In this document: positions 42,195 through 50,078 of the stretch, one piece after another | How positions within the stretch are numbered: the stretch's first letter is position 1 | Layout of the letters: the number at the start of each line of letters is the position of its first letter | From: Pseudochelatococcus contaminans | GTDB taxonomy: Bacteria; Pseudomonadota; Alphaproteobacteria; Rhizobiales; Beijerinckiaceae | Assembly: GCF_014195635.1 (NCBI RefSeq) | Contig: NZ_JACICC010000003.1 | Span: forward strand, 124,001 to 188,000 | DNA length: 64,000 nt | Reading direction: 5' to 3' | Position numbers and translations under genes: made by a program | Notes under the pieces: model-generated | Databases searched by the model: none | Seen by the model: only the letters and a program-made list of their open reading frames with translations | Told to the model about the DNA's origin: nothing

Positions 42195-43523
42195 TCAGGC
42201 GGGGGAGTCGCAGGCTTCCGTGCGCTTCGGCCAGCCGGAGTTTTTCTCGGCGTACTCTTTCGCCGCGGATTCCAGCAAGGGCTTGACACGGTCGCGCAGC
42301 GGGTCGATCGGATCCGTGATGCGCACCCACTTGTCGCCGTCCCACTCCTGCACGAAGGTTGCCTTGTGGCCATTATGGTCTTTGCAGGTGAGCTTCAGCG
42401 GCTCGGCGAAGCCTTCGAGGCCGAGTTCCTTCAGGCGCTCGGGGGTAAGGTCGATGCTTTCCAGCCCGCGGCGCACATCCTCGCCGTCCACCACCTTCTT
42501 GCCGGTGATCTTCTGGGCGTTGGCGATGGCCTCCGCGATCAGCAGCGAGTTATAGAGGCCGCGATTGTAAAGCACCTCGCCGACCTTGGCCTTGTCCGTC
42601 TTGCTCTTGCCGGCGTCGACGACATGCTTGCGGATGTCTTCGATGGCTGGGAAGTCCGCGCCCACCGCATGCCAGTTGAGGGCCTTGATGCCCTTGGCTT
42701 GCGGGCCGGCGGAGCGAACGTCATCCTCGCCCGGCCACCAGATGGAGATGAGCTTGTCGCGCGGATAGTTGATCTTGACGGCTTCCTTGATGGCCGTGGG
42801 GTTGAGCGCGCCCCAGCCGAACAACACCACGTAATCCGGCTTGTCGCGGCGGATGCTGAGCCACTGCGACGACTGGTTCTGCATGTTGTCGGCGGGCACC
42901 GGATAGAGCTTCAGGTCGAAGCCGATTTCCTTCGACAGTGATTCCAGCAGTGGAATGGGCTCCTTGCCGAAGCCGGCATCCAGATAGACGTAGCCGATCT
43001 TCTTGTCCTTGAGGTTCTCAAGGCCGCCTTCCTGCTCGCCGATGTAGTTGAGAATGCTGGACATGCCGTCCCAGTAGGTATTCGGCGGGTTGAAGATCCA
43101 CGGGAAGGTCTCGCCATCGGCCGAGGCGGAGAGGCCGTAGGCCATGGAGAGCACCGGCACCTTGTCCACGCTGGCGCGGGGAATCAGCGACAGCGTGGTG
43201 CCGGTGGACCACGGATTGACGATGACCGGCTTCTTGGCTTTCACGGCCTCGTAGCACTCGACACCTTTCTTGGCGTCATAGCTGGTTTCGCATTCCTCGA
43301 TGCGCAGCCGCACGCCGCCGATGCCGCCGTCGCGCTCGTTGAGCATGGCGAGATAATCGTGCAGCCCGTTGGCGATCGGAATGCCGGAGCCGGAGAACGG
43401 CCCGGTGCGGTAGGTGAACAGCGGCACGTAGATCTCGTCCTGGGCCTGCGCGCGTTCGATGGCGAAAATCGATGCCGAGGCGATCACGGCCGAAAGGGCA
43501 ATGGCCTGATATGTCTTGAACAT
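42195..43523 (-). CDS. Liv-type ABC importer periplasmic binding protein
   Basis: A 442-residue binding protein with a signal peptide ending IERAQA (about residue 27). The mature part begins with IYVPLFTYRTGPFSGSGIPIANGLHDYLAMLNERDGGIGG, the Peripla_BP_6 (LivK-like) opening. It is about 60 residues longer than LivK of E. coli, which fits the group linked to aromatic/aliphatic acid CoA-ligase clusters. GGGAGAGAG lies before ATG 43523. The upstream frame to 43637 is not supported. Confidence 0.9.
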   Translation of the reverse strand: MFKTYQAIALSAVIASASIFAIERAQAQDEIYVPLFTYRTGPFSGSGIPIANGLHDYLAMLNERDGGIGGVRLRIEECETSYDAKKGVECYEAVKAKKPVIVNPWSTGTTLSLIPRASVDKVPVLSMAYGLSASADGETFPWIFNPPNTYWDGMSSILNYIGEQEGGLENLKDKKIGYVYLDAGFGKEPIPLLESLSKEIGFDLKLYPVPADNMQNQSSQWLSIRRDKPDYVVLFGWGALNPTAIKEAVKINYPRDKLISIWWPGEDDVRSAGPQAKGIKALNWHAVGADFPAIEDIRKHVVDAGKSKTDKAKVGEVLYNRGLYNSLLIAEAIANAQKITGKKVVDGEDVRRGLESIDLTPERLKELGLEGFAEPLKLTCKDHNGHKATFVQEWDGDKWVRITDPIDPLRDRVKPLLESAAKEYAEKNSGWPKRTEACDSPA

Positions 43524-43578
43524 GTCTCTCTCCCGGTGAGTGGGGCCTTTCCGGCTCCCGTTCTTGGCTTCGGTCCCG

Positions 43579-44655
43579 TCAGTAGGGGAACGGCCATGTC
43601 CTGAGCTTCTGCTTCGCCGTCTGCCACAGGCGGGCAAGGCCGTGGGGTTCGACGATCAGGAAGAAGATGATGAGCGCGCCGATGACCATGTGGTTGACGT
43701 GCTCCACGGTGGCGGGGCTGACGGAAAAGCCGAGGCTTTCCGGCAGGTAGCGCAGCACGATGGGCAGGATGTAGATGAACGCTGCTCCCATGAACGAGCC
43801 GATCAGGCTGCCAAGGCCACCGATGATGACCATGAACAGGATCAGGAACGATATGTGGATGGAGAACACGTCCGGCTCCGCCGATCCCAGATAGAGGAAC
43901 ACCATCAACGCGCCTGCGACGCCGGCGTAGAACGACGAGACGGCGAAGGACAGCAGCTTCGTTTGCAGCAGCTTGATGCCCATGAGTTCGGCGGCGATGT
44001 CCATGTCGCGCACGGCCATCCACATGCGGCCGATGCGGCCATGCACGAGGTGGGCGGCGGCCAGCGTCATCACTGTCACGATGGAGAGCACCACGAGGTA
44101 GCGCACTTCCGGCAGGGCGTTGGGGCCGGTGATGGCGAAGCCGAACAGCGTGCGGGTGGGCACCTCGATGGCGCCGGAGACGTTGTTGTTCGTCAGCCAC
44201 GGAATGCGCACGAAGCACCATTGCAGGAAGAACTGCGCCGCCAACGTGGTCACGGCCAGATAAAAGCCCTTGATGCGCAGGCTGGGCAGGCCGAAGAAAA
44301 CGCCTACCGCCGCCGAGAAAAACCCGGAAATGAGGATCCAGACGATGATGTTGACACCCGGAAACGCGGTGGTGAGCTTGTAACAGGCGAAAGCGCCCAC
44401 ACCCATGAAGCCGGCGGTGCCGAGCGACAGCAGCCCGGTGTAGCCGGTGAGCAGGTTAAGCCCGACGGTGGCCAGCGCATAGACGAGGAACGGGATCATC
44501 ACCGCGCTGATGAAGAAGCTGTTGCCGAAGAGCGGCACGGCAATGAAGGCGATGGCGATGATGACGGCGACGCCGATCTTGTCCTGAAGGATCGGGAAGA
44601 TCGCCATGTCATCGGCGTAGTTGGTCTTGAACTGACCGGCCTCACGGTAAAACAT
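43579..44655 (-). CDS. livM: Liv-type ABC importer permease LivM
   Basis: A 358-residue inner-membrane permease with about ten hydrophobic segments. LNLLTGYTGLLSLGTAGFMGVGAF, GFYLAVTTLAAQF and MVIIGGLGSLIGSFMGAAFI are the standard LivM stretches. It follows livH by 13 bases and precedes the binding-protein gene by 55. Confidence 0.93.
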   Translation of the reverse strand: MFYREAGQFKTNYADDMAIFPILQDKIGVAVIIAIAFIAVPLFGNSFFISAVMIPFLVYALATVGLNLLTGYTGLLSLGTAGFMGVGAFACYKLTTAFPGVNIIVWILISGFFSAAVGVFFGLPSLRIKGFYLAVTTLAAQFFLQWCFVRIPWLTNNNVSGAIEVPTRTLFGFAITGPNALPEVRYLVVLSIVTVMTLAAAHLVHGRIGRMWMAVRDMDIAAELMGIKLLQTKLLSFAVSSFYAGVAGALMVFLYLGSAEPDVFSIHISFLILFMVIIGGLGSLIGSFMGAAFIYILPIVLRYLPESLGFSVSPATVEHVNHMVIGALIIFFLIVEPHGLARLWQTAKQKLRTWPFPY

Positions 44656-44668
44656 GGATCGGTTTCCT

Positions 44669-45625
44669 TCAGATACGTTCGATGATCTTGTCGCCGAACA
44701 GGCCCTGCGGCCGGAACAGCAGGAAGACGAGCGCGATGAAATAGGCCAGCCAGCTTTCGATGCCGCCGCCGACCAGCGGTCCCCAGTAGAACTCGCCCAG
44801 CTTCTCGCCTACGCCGATGATGAGGCCACCGACGATAGCGCCCGGCACCGACGTAAAACCGCCGAGGATAAGCACCGGCAGCGCTTTCAGGCCGACGATC
44901 TGGAGCGCGAACGACACGTCCGAGCGCGCGCCCCACATGATGCCCGTGGTCAGCGCCACGACGCCGGCCGTGAACCACACGATCACCCAGATCTGGTTGA
45001 GCGAGATCCCGACGGACAGCGCGGCCTTGTGGCTGTCCGCCACCGCGCGCAACGCCCGGCCGATGCGCGTCTTCTGGAAGAACACGGCAAGCCCGGCCAC
45101 CATGATCGAGGCGATCAGCGCTGCGGCGATGTCGAGCTTCTGCAACGAGACGAAGCCGCCGAGAAGCTCGAAATCCACCGAGCCGGTGGGCAGGTACAGC
45201 TCCTGCGTGATCATGGATTTGGGGTTGCCGCCGAACACCAGTTCGCCAAGCCCGATCAGGAAATACGTCAGGCCGAAGGTGGCCATGAACAGGATGATGT
45301 CCGGCTGGTTCACCAGCGGGCGCAGCATCACCCGTTCCACGCCCACGGCCAGGACGTACATGACGCCCACCGTCAGCACGAGGGCAAGCAGGGCGGGCAC
45401 GCCGATCTCGAACAGGCCCACCAGCGTCAGCGCCGCGAACACCACCATGATGCCCTGCGCGAAGTTGAACACGCCGGACGCCTTGAAGATCAGCACGAAG
45501 CCAAGCGCGATCAGCGCATAGAGCACGCCGGACACCAGTCCTTCCCACAAGGTCTGGATGAGGAGGTCCGGCGCGTCGACCATCTGCACGAAGGGGTCGA
45601 TGAAGATGCTGTACAGGATGTCCAT
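44669..45625 (-). CDS. livH: Liv-type ABC importer permease LivH
   Basis: A 318-residue permease with about eight hydrophobic segments. GLVSGVLYALIALGFVLIFKASGVFNFAQGIMVVF is the LivH opening and ILGGFTSVPGAIVGGLIIGV the C-terminal motif. It lies 10 bases downstream of livG and forms the translocation path with LivM. Confidence 0.93.
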   Translation of the reverse strand: MDILYSIFIDPFVQMVDAPDLLIQTLWEGLVSGVLYALIALGFVLIFKASGVFNFAQGIMVVFAALTLVGLFEIGVPALLALVLTVGVMYVLAVGVERVMLRPLVNQPDIILFMATFGLTYFLIGLGELVFGGNPKSMITQELYLPTGSVDFELLGGFVSLQKLDIAAALIASIMVAGLAVFFQKTRIGRALRAVADSHKAALSVGISLNQIWVIVWFTAGVVALTTGIMWGARSDVSFALQIVGLKALPVLILGGFTSVPGAIVGGLIIGVGEKLGEFYWGPLVGGGIESWLAYFIALVFLLFRPQGLFGDKIIERI

Positions 45626-45635
45626 GGGGGCTTCC

Positions 45636-46490
45636 TCAGTGCGCCACGCCGAGATAGGCGTCGATGACCTTCTGGTTGTTCTTGACCTCGTCGGGCGAGC
45701 CGTCCGCGATCTTGCGGCCGTATTCCAGCACGACGATGCGGTCGGACAGGTCCATGACGACGCCGATGTCGTGCTCGATCAGCGCGATGGTGGTGCCGAA
45801 CTGGTTGTTGACGTCGAGGATGAAGCGGCACATATCCTCTTTCTCCTCAAGGTTCATGCCGGCCATGGGCTCATCGAGCAGCAGCAGTTCCGGCTCCATG
45901 GCCAGCGCACGGCCAAGCTCGACGCGTTTTTGCAGGCCATAGGGCAGGCGGCCGACCGGCGTCTTGCGGATGGCCTCGATTTCGAGGAAGTCGATGATCT
46001 CCTCGACGAACCTGCGGTGCTCGATTTCCTCGCGCAGGGCGGGGCCGTGGCGCAGCAGCTGCCAGAAGAAGCCGGAATGCATCTTCAGCGTGCGCCCGGT
46101 CATGATGTTGTCGAGCGTGGACATGCCCTTGAACAGCGCCACATTCTGAAAAGTGCGGGCGATGCCCTGCGCCGCCGCTACCGAAGGGCGCATGCGGGCG
46201 CGCGTCTTGCCGCGAAACGTGATGCGTCCTTCCTGAGGGTTGTAGAACCCGTTGATGACGTTGAGCATCGATGTCTTGCCCGCGCCGTTCGGCCCGATGA
46301 TGGCGCGGATCTCGCCCTTGCGGATGTCGAACGACACGTCCGTAATGGCCTTGACGCCGCCGAACCGCAGCGAGACGTTTTCGACGCCGAGCAGGACATC
46401 GCCTTTATGCTGGTTGCTGCCGCGCGCGATGCCTGGCGCGCCTCCCGTGCTGCCCATGTGCGGCGCTCCCGTGATATGCGTTATTCTCAT
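45636..46490 (-). CDS. livG: Liv-type ABC importer ATP-binding protein LivG
   Basis: The first ATPase of the importer, 284 residues. Walker A is GPNGAGKTS, the signature LPYGLQKRVELGRAL, Walker B LLLLDEPMAGMN, and the H-loop LIEHD, all typical for LivG. Residues 1-30 are a Gly/His-containing extension before the domain proper (VLLGVENVSLRFGGVKAI). The start at 46490 is inferred because the frame continues upstream only through the ligase gene in another frame. Its ribosome-binding site is a run of ten G (46495-46504). Confidence 0.92.
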   Translation of the reverse strand: MRITHITGAPHMGSTGGAPGIARGSNQHKGDVLLGVENVSLRFGGVKAITDVSFDIRKGEIRAIIGPNGAGKTSMLNVINGFYNPQEGRITFRGKTRARMRPSVAAAQGIARTFQNVALFKGMSTLDNIMTGRTLKMHSGFFWQLLRHGPALREEIEHRRFVEEIIDFLEIEAIRKTPVGRLPYGLQKRVELGRALAMEPELLLLDEPMAGMNLEEKEDMCRFILDVNNQFGTTIALIEHDIGVVMDLSDRIVVLEYGRKIADGSPDEVKNNQKVIDAYLGVAH

Positions 46491-46494
46491 GATG

Positions 46495-46504
46495 CCCCCC
46501 CCCC
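46495..46504 (-). promoter_or_regulatory. Ten-G homopolymer serving as livG ribosome-binding site
   Basis: On the coding (minus) strand the ligase stop TGA is followed directly by G10, then CATC and the livG ATG. The G-run fills the Shine-Dalgarno position. A mononucleotide run this long is prone to slippage, which would change spacing to the start codon but no reading frame. Confidence 0.7.
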
Positions 46505-48472
46505 TCACGCGGCTTGTTGCACGGCCGCCACCGGGGCCACGGCTGCGTCGCGGATCTGGACGCGGGCGGAGATGGAGCCCTTGCGCCCGTCCTCGAAGGT
46601 CACTTCGGTCGTGATGTCTTCTTCCGTCTTGCCGGAATAGAGCGCATCGATCAGCGGCTGGTAGCGCTCGGCAATGAAGGAACGCCGCACTTTCTGCGTG
46701 CGGGTCAGCTCGCCGTCGTCGGCGTCCAGTTCCTTGTGCAGGATCAGGAAGCGATGCACCTGCGCGCCGGCCATCAGCGGCTCCTGCGCCAGTGAGCGGT
46801 TCACGTCCTCGACGTTTTTCTGCAACATCTGGTAGACGCGCGGATGCCCGGCCAGTTCCTGATAGGACGCATAGGAAACGTTGTTGCGCTCCGCCCAGTT
46901 GCCGACCGCCGTCAGGTCGATATTGAGGAAGCAGGTGACGAAATCGCGCCCGTCGCCGAACACCACCGCTTCCTTGATATTGTGGAAGAACTTGAGCTTG
47001 TTCTCCACATACTTGGGCGGAAACAGCGAACCGTCCGCCAGCTTGCCGACATCCTTGGCGCGGTCGATGATCTTCAGATGGCCGTCCGGCTCGAAGAACC
47101 CGGCGTCGCCCGTTTTGACGAAACCGTCCTCGGTCAGCGTTTCGGCGGTCTTGTCGGCATCCCTGTAGTACTCGCGGAACTGGCCGGGCGAGCGGAACTG
47201 CACCTCGCCGTTGTCCGCGATGCGGATTTCGACATTGGGCGTCGGCGGGCCGACCGTGTCGGCGCGGATCTGCCCGTCCGGCTGGGCGGTGACATAGAGG
47301 AAAGCTTCTGTCTGGCCGTAGAGTTGCTTGAGGTTGAGGCCCAGCGAGCGATAGAATGAAAACAGATCCGGCCCAATGGCCTCGCCCGCCGTGTAGGCGG
47401 TGCGGATGCGGGTGAAGCCGAGCACGTTCTTGAGCGGCCCGTAGATCAGCACCTCGCCAAGCCCATAAAGCAGCCGCCCGCCAATCGGCACGGACTGGCC
47501 GTTGAGCAGCTTTTCGCCATATCGTTTGGCCACGCCGATGAAATGGTGGAACAGCTTGCGCTTCAGCGGCCCGGCATCCTCCATGCGGATCATCACCCGC
47601 GTCAGCAGCGCCTCGAACACACGCGGCGGGGCGAAGTAGAAGGTGGGGCCGATCTCGCGCAGATCCTGCTCTGCCGTTTCGGGCGATTCCGGGCAAGCCA
47701 TGCAAAAGCCCGCCACCAGCCCTTGTGCATAGTTGAGGTAATGATCGCCCACCCACGCTAACGGCAGATAGGCCAGCACCTCGTCGCGCTCGGTCAGCTT
47801 GTCGAATGTCACGGTGTCGGTGGCGGCGTCGATGCAACCCTTGGCGGTGAGCACGACGCCCTTGGAGCGCCCCGTCGTGCCGGAGGTGTAGAGGATGATC
47901 GATACATCCGCCCCCGTGCCCTGTTCGATGCTCTCATCGATGCGGTCGCGCATGGCGTTTTCGGTGAGCGCGTCGCGGCCGATGGCGATGATTTCGTCGA
48001 TGGCATGCAGCCGCTCGTGATCGTAATCACGCAACCCGCGCGGCTCGTCGTAGAAGAGGTGAGCGAGGTGAGGCAGCCGGTCCGACACCGACAGCAGCTT
48101 GTCGACCTGCTCCTGATCCTGCACGGCGGCGTATTTCACCTCCGCGTTGGCGAGCACATAAGCCAGTTCGTCCGCGACCGCATCGGCATAGACCGGCACC
48201 GGAACCGCGCCCAGCACCTGCGCCGCCATCACCGACCAATAGAGCTTGGGCCGGTTGGTGCCGACGATGGCGATGGCATCGCCGCGCCGCACGCCGATTC
48301 CCGATAGTCCCGCCGCATAGGCGCGCACGATCTCGTAGCTTTCGGCCCAGGTCCATGTTTGCCAGATGCCGTAGTCCTTGTGGCGGATCGCGGGCCGCGT
48401 TCCACGCACGGCTGCATTGTGAGCAAGGAGCTTCGGAAAGGTGTCAGGACGTGCGGAAGCACTCGTCGTCAT
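46505..48472 (-). CDS. Long-chain/aryl acyl-CoA synthetase (FadD15-like AMP-binding)
   Basis: A 655-residue AMP-forming ligase, the first gene of the Liv importer operon. The P-loop is ILYTSGTTGRSKGVV; further motifs are LAYLPLAWVGDHYLNYAQG, LKQLYGQTEAF, VKTGDAGFFEPDGHLKIIDRAKD and the C-terminal KVRRSF. Its size and motifs place it with the large FadD15-like synthetases. Genes of this type preceding livGHMKF are common in proteobacterial clusters for uptake-coupled activation of aromatic or branched acids (general knowledge). ATG 48472 follows AGGAGGG; its leader has interleaved inverted repeats (48511-48549). Confidence 0.92.
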   Translation of the reverse strand: MTTSASARPDTFPKLLAHNAAVRGTRPAIRHKDYGIWQTWTWAESYEIVRAYAAGLSGIGVRRGDAIAIVGTNRPKLYWSVMAAQVLGAVPVPVYADAVADELAYVLANAEVKYAAVQDQEQVDKLLSVSDRLPHLAHLFYDEPRGLRDYDHERLHAIDEIIAIGRDALTENAMRDRIDESIEQGTGADVSIILYTSGTTGRSKGVVLTAKGCIDAATDTVTFDKLTERDEVLAYLPLAWVGDHYLNYAQGLVAGFCMACPESPETAEQDLREIGPTFYFAPPRVFEALLTRVMIRMEDAGPLKRKLFHHFIGVAKRYGEKLLNGQSVPIGGRLLYGLGEVLIYGPLKNVLGFTRIRTAYTAGEAIGPDLFSFYRSLGLNLKQLYGQTEAFLYVTAQPDGQIRADTVGPPTPNVEIRIADNGEVQFRSPGQFREYYRDADKTAETLTEDGFVKTGDAGFFEPDGHLKIIDRAKDVGKLADGSLFPPKYVENKLKFFHNIKEAVVFGDGRDFVTCFLNIDLTAVGNWAERNNVSYASYQELAGHPRVYQMLQKNVEDVNRSLAQEPLMAGAQVHRFLILHKELDADDGELTRTQKVRRSFIAERYQPLIDALYSGKTEEDITTEVTFEDGRKGSISARVQIRDAAVAPVAAVQQAA

Positions 48473-48510
48473 GACGATAACCCTCCTGTAAAGCCTTGAA
48501 AAGGCTGAAT

Positions 48511-48549
48511 GACGTTTCCCCGGAGCCCGTGACGGAAACGTCCGGGCTC
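48511..48549 (-). promoter_or_regulatory. Interleaved inverted repeats in the leader of the FadD15-like ligase gene
   Basis: GACGTTTCC (48511-48519) is the reverse complement of GGAAACGTC (48534-48542), and GAGCCCG (48523-48529) of CGGGCTC (48543-48549). The arms alternate, so the two stems either exclude each other or form a pseudoknot-like fold. The element ends 24 bases before the Shine-Dalgarno site of the ligase gene. Confidence 0.55.
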
Positions 48550-48671
48550 TCTTGTGATGATGCAGAATTGCGCGAATTAGTTTTTTCTGCAACCGTCTGC
48601 TTGACAGACAGAACAAGGTCTTTCAATATATGTTTGCAGCGCTGTCGGCTTTGCTCATTCAGGCGATTGTC

Positions 48672-49346
48672 TTACGCGCCATAGGATGCCAGACCGGGAA
48701 GATCACGCACCCCGATTCCGGTGCGGTCCACCTGCACAAGCCCTTCTTCCTCCAGTTCTTTCAGTGCCTTGCCGGCGATCTGCCGGGAGAGGCCGCACAG
48801 CAGCGCCAGTTCCTCCTGACTGATATCGAGGAAGCGTCCGACGCCGGGATACAGCACCGGATTGAACAACCAGCCCAATGCGCGCGCCACCCGTGGACGT
48901 GCCTCGAACATACGGTCGCTGCCAACAGTGGCAATGAATTGCCCCAATCGTTCGTTGAGTTGATGCACGAGAAAGCGATTGAAGCCCACGGAGTTCTCGA
49001 AAAGCCAATGGAACGTTGCTTTCTGCATCAGTACGACACGCGAATCGCGCAGGGCGACGATGTCGTACTGGCGGATTTCATCTTTCAGCACCGATCCTTC
49101 CCCCACCCAGCCGGATTGCGGGACGCCGGTGAATGTCACGGCCTTGCCATGGGTCGAAACGGTGCCGACCTTGATGATGCCGCGCGCCACGCCGCACCAG
49201 TAATTCATCCGGTCGCCTTGATGGCAGATGTAATCGCCTCTGGAAAAATGCTTTTCCACGATACCCCGCGCCGCGCGCTCCCGCTCGGCGGCCGTCAGCT
49301 CATGCGACCACGGCGCGATCTGGGATAGATAATCTGCTGTTATCAA
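48672..49346 (-). CDS. Crp/Fnr family transcriptional regulator
   Basis: A 224-residue regulator with an N-terminal cyclic-nucleotide-binding-like beta barrel (about 20-130; HFSRGDYICHQGD) and a C-terminal winged helix (about 150-215; LDISQEELALLCGLSRQIAGKALKELEEEGLVQV). The cysteine pattern for an FNR iron-sulfur cluster is absent. It is encoded 199 bases upstream of the ligase-Liv operon on the same strand and is the likely local activator. Confidence 0.92.
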   Translation of the reverse strand: MITADYLSQIAPWSHELTAAERERAARGIVEKHFSRGDYICHQGDRMNYWCGVARGIIKVGTVSTHGKAVTFTGVPQSGWVGEGSVLKDEIRQYDIVALRDSRVVLMQKATFHWLFENSVGFNRFLVHQLNERLGQFIATVGSDRMFEARPRVARALGWLFNPVLYPGVGRFLDISQEELALLCGLSRQIAGKALKELEEEGLVQVDRTGIGVRDLPGLASYGA

Positions 49347-49405
49347 AGACTGTCCTGCCCCGTTGCCTGTTCACGGCGTTTCCATCCCGCATCGGCCGAT
49401 CATCT

Positions 49406-49417
49406 TTGATGTATCAA
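49406..49417. promoter_or_regulatory. Palindrome in the gap between Crp/Fnr and isochorismatase genes
   Basis: TTGATGTATCAA is a 12-base dyad (TTGAT-GT-ATCAA) in the AT-rich 201-base gap between the divergent genes. The half-sites match FNR/FixK half-sites, but the canonical spacing is four bases, not two, so binding by the adjacent Crp/Fnr protein is only a possibility. Confidence 0.35.
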
Positions 49418-49547
49418 CCAATTGCCATTTTTATTGATATTCTTGTGGCGGCATTATTCTATGACGTCTATTTTTGCTCAAGTCATTCATTGGTTCAATG
49501 GACTGACGCTTTATATTTGAGAAGTATCAAGTACGGGAGGAAACGAC

Positions 49548-50078
49548 ATGCTCGATGCGAACCGCTCTACCTTGCTGCTGGTCGACTTCCAGCATCGCCT
49601 TGCCCCGGTTATCGACGGCGCCCAGCGCTCTGTCGAGCGGGCGGTTCTACTGGCCAAGGTGGCGGGGCTTGTGGGTGTGCCCGTGATCGCCACCGAGCAA
49701 ATCCCCGAAAAGCTCGGGCCGACCGCGCCGGAGCTGCAACCCTTTGCCGGGGATGCCATCTCCAAGCACACCTTCAATGCCGCCGGGGAGTCTGATCTGC
49801 CGCAGGCGCTGGACCGTGCGCGCGGGCAGGTGGTTGTCACTGGTTGGGAGGCGCATGTCTGCGTGTTGCAAACCGTGCTCGGGCTTGCCGGGCTTGGCTT
49901 CAAACCCATTGTCGTTGCCGACGCCATTGGCTCACGCGATCCCTTCAACAAGGACATCGCACTGCGGCGGCTGGCCCATCACGATATCGAGATCGTGACC
50001 AGCGAGATGGTGGCTTTCGAGTGGATGCGCGACGCCAACCACCCGGCTTTTCGCGAGGTGATCCGGCTGATCAAGTGA
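49548..50078 (+). CDS. Isochorismatase family cysteine hydrolase
   Basis: A 176-residue cysteine hydrolase. The catalytic triad is readable: Asp13 (LLVDFQH), Lys73 (ISKHTFNA) and Cys105 (AHVCVLQT). The compact form resembles YcaC/nicotinamidase-like hydrolases; the substrate (an amide or enol ether) is unknown. GGGAGG precedes the ATG. It ends directly against the convergent carboxylase gene, stop to stop with no gap. Confidence 0.9.
   Translation: MLDANRSTLLLVDFQHRLAPVIDGAQRSVERAVLLAKVAGLVGVPVIATEQIPEKLGPTAPELQPFAGDAISKHTFNAAGESDLPQALDRARGQVVVTGWEAHVCVLQTVLGLAGLGFKPIVVADAIGSRDPFNKDIALRRLAHHDIEIVTSEMVAFEWMRDANHPAFREVIRLIK

Noticed and set aside
46491-47837. A long in-frame extension of livG through the ligase gene
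   Set aside because: The extension runs in a second frame of the ligase gene and reads as Arg-rich nonsense; the recognisable LivG sequence starts near 46490.
49406-49417. Canonical FNR box
   Set aside because: The half-sites fit but spacing is two bases instead of four, so I list it only as a palindrome.
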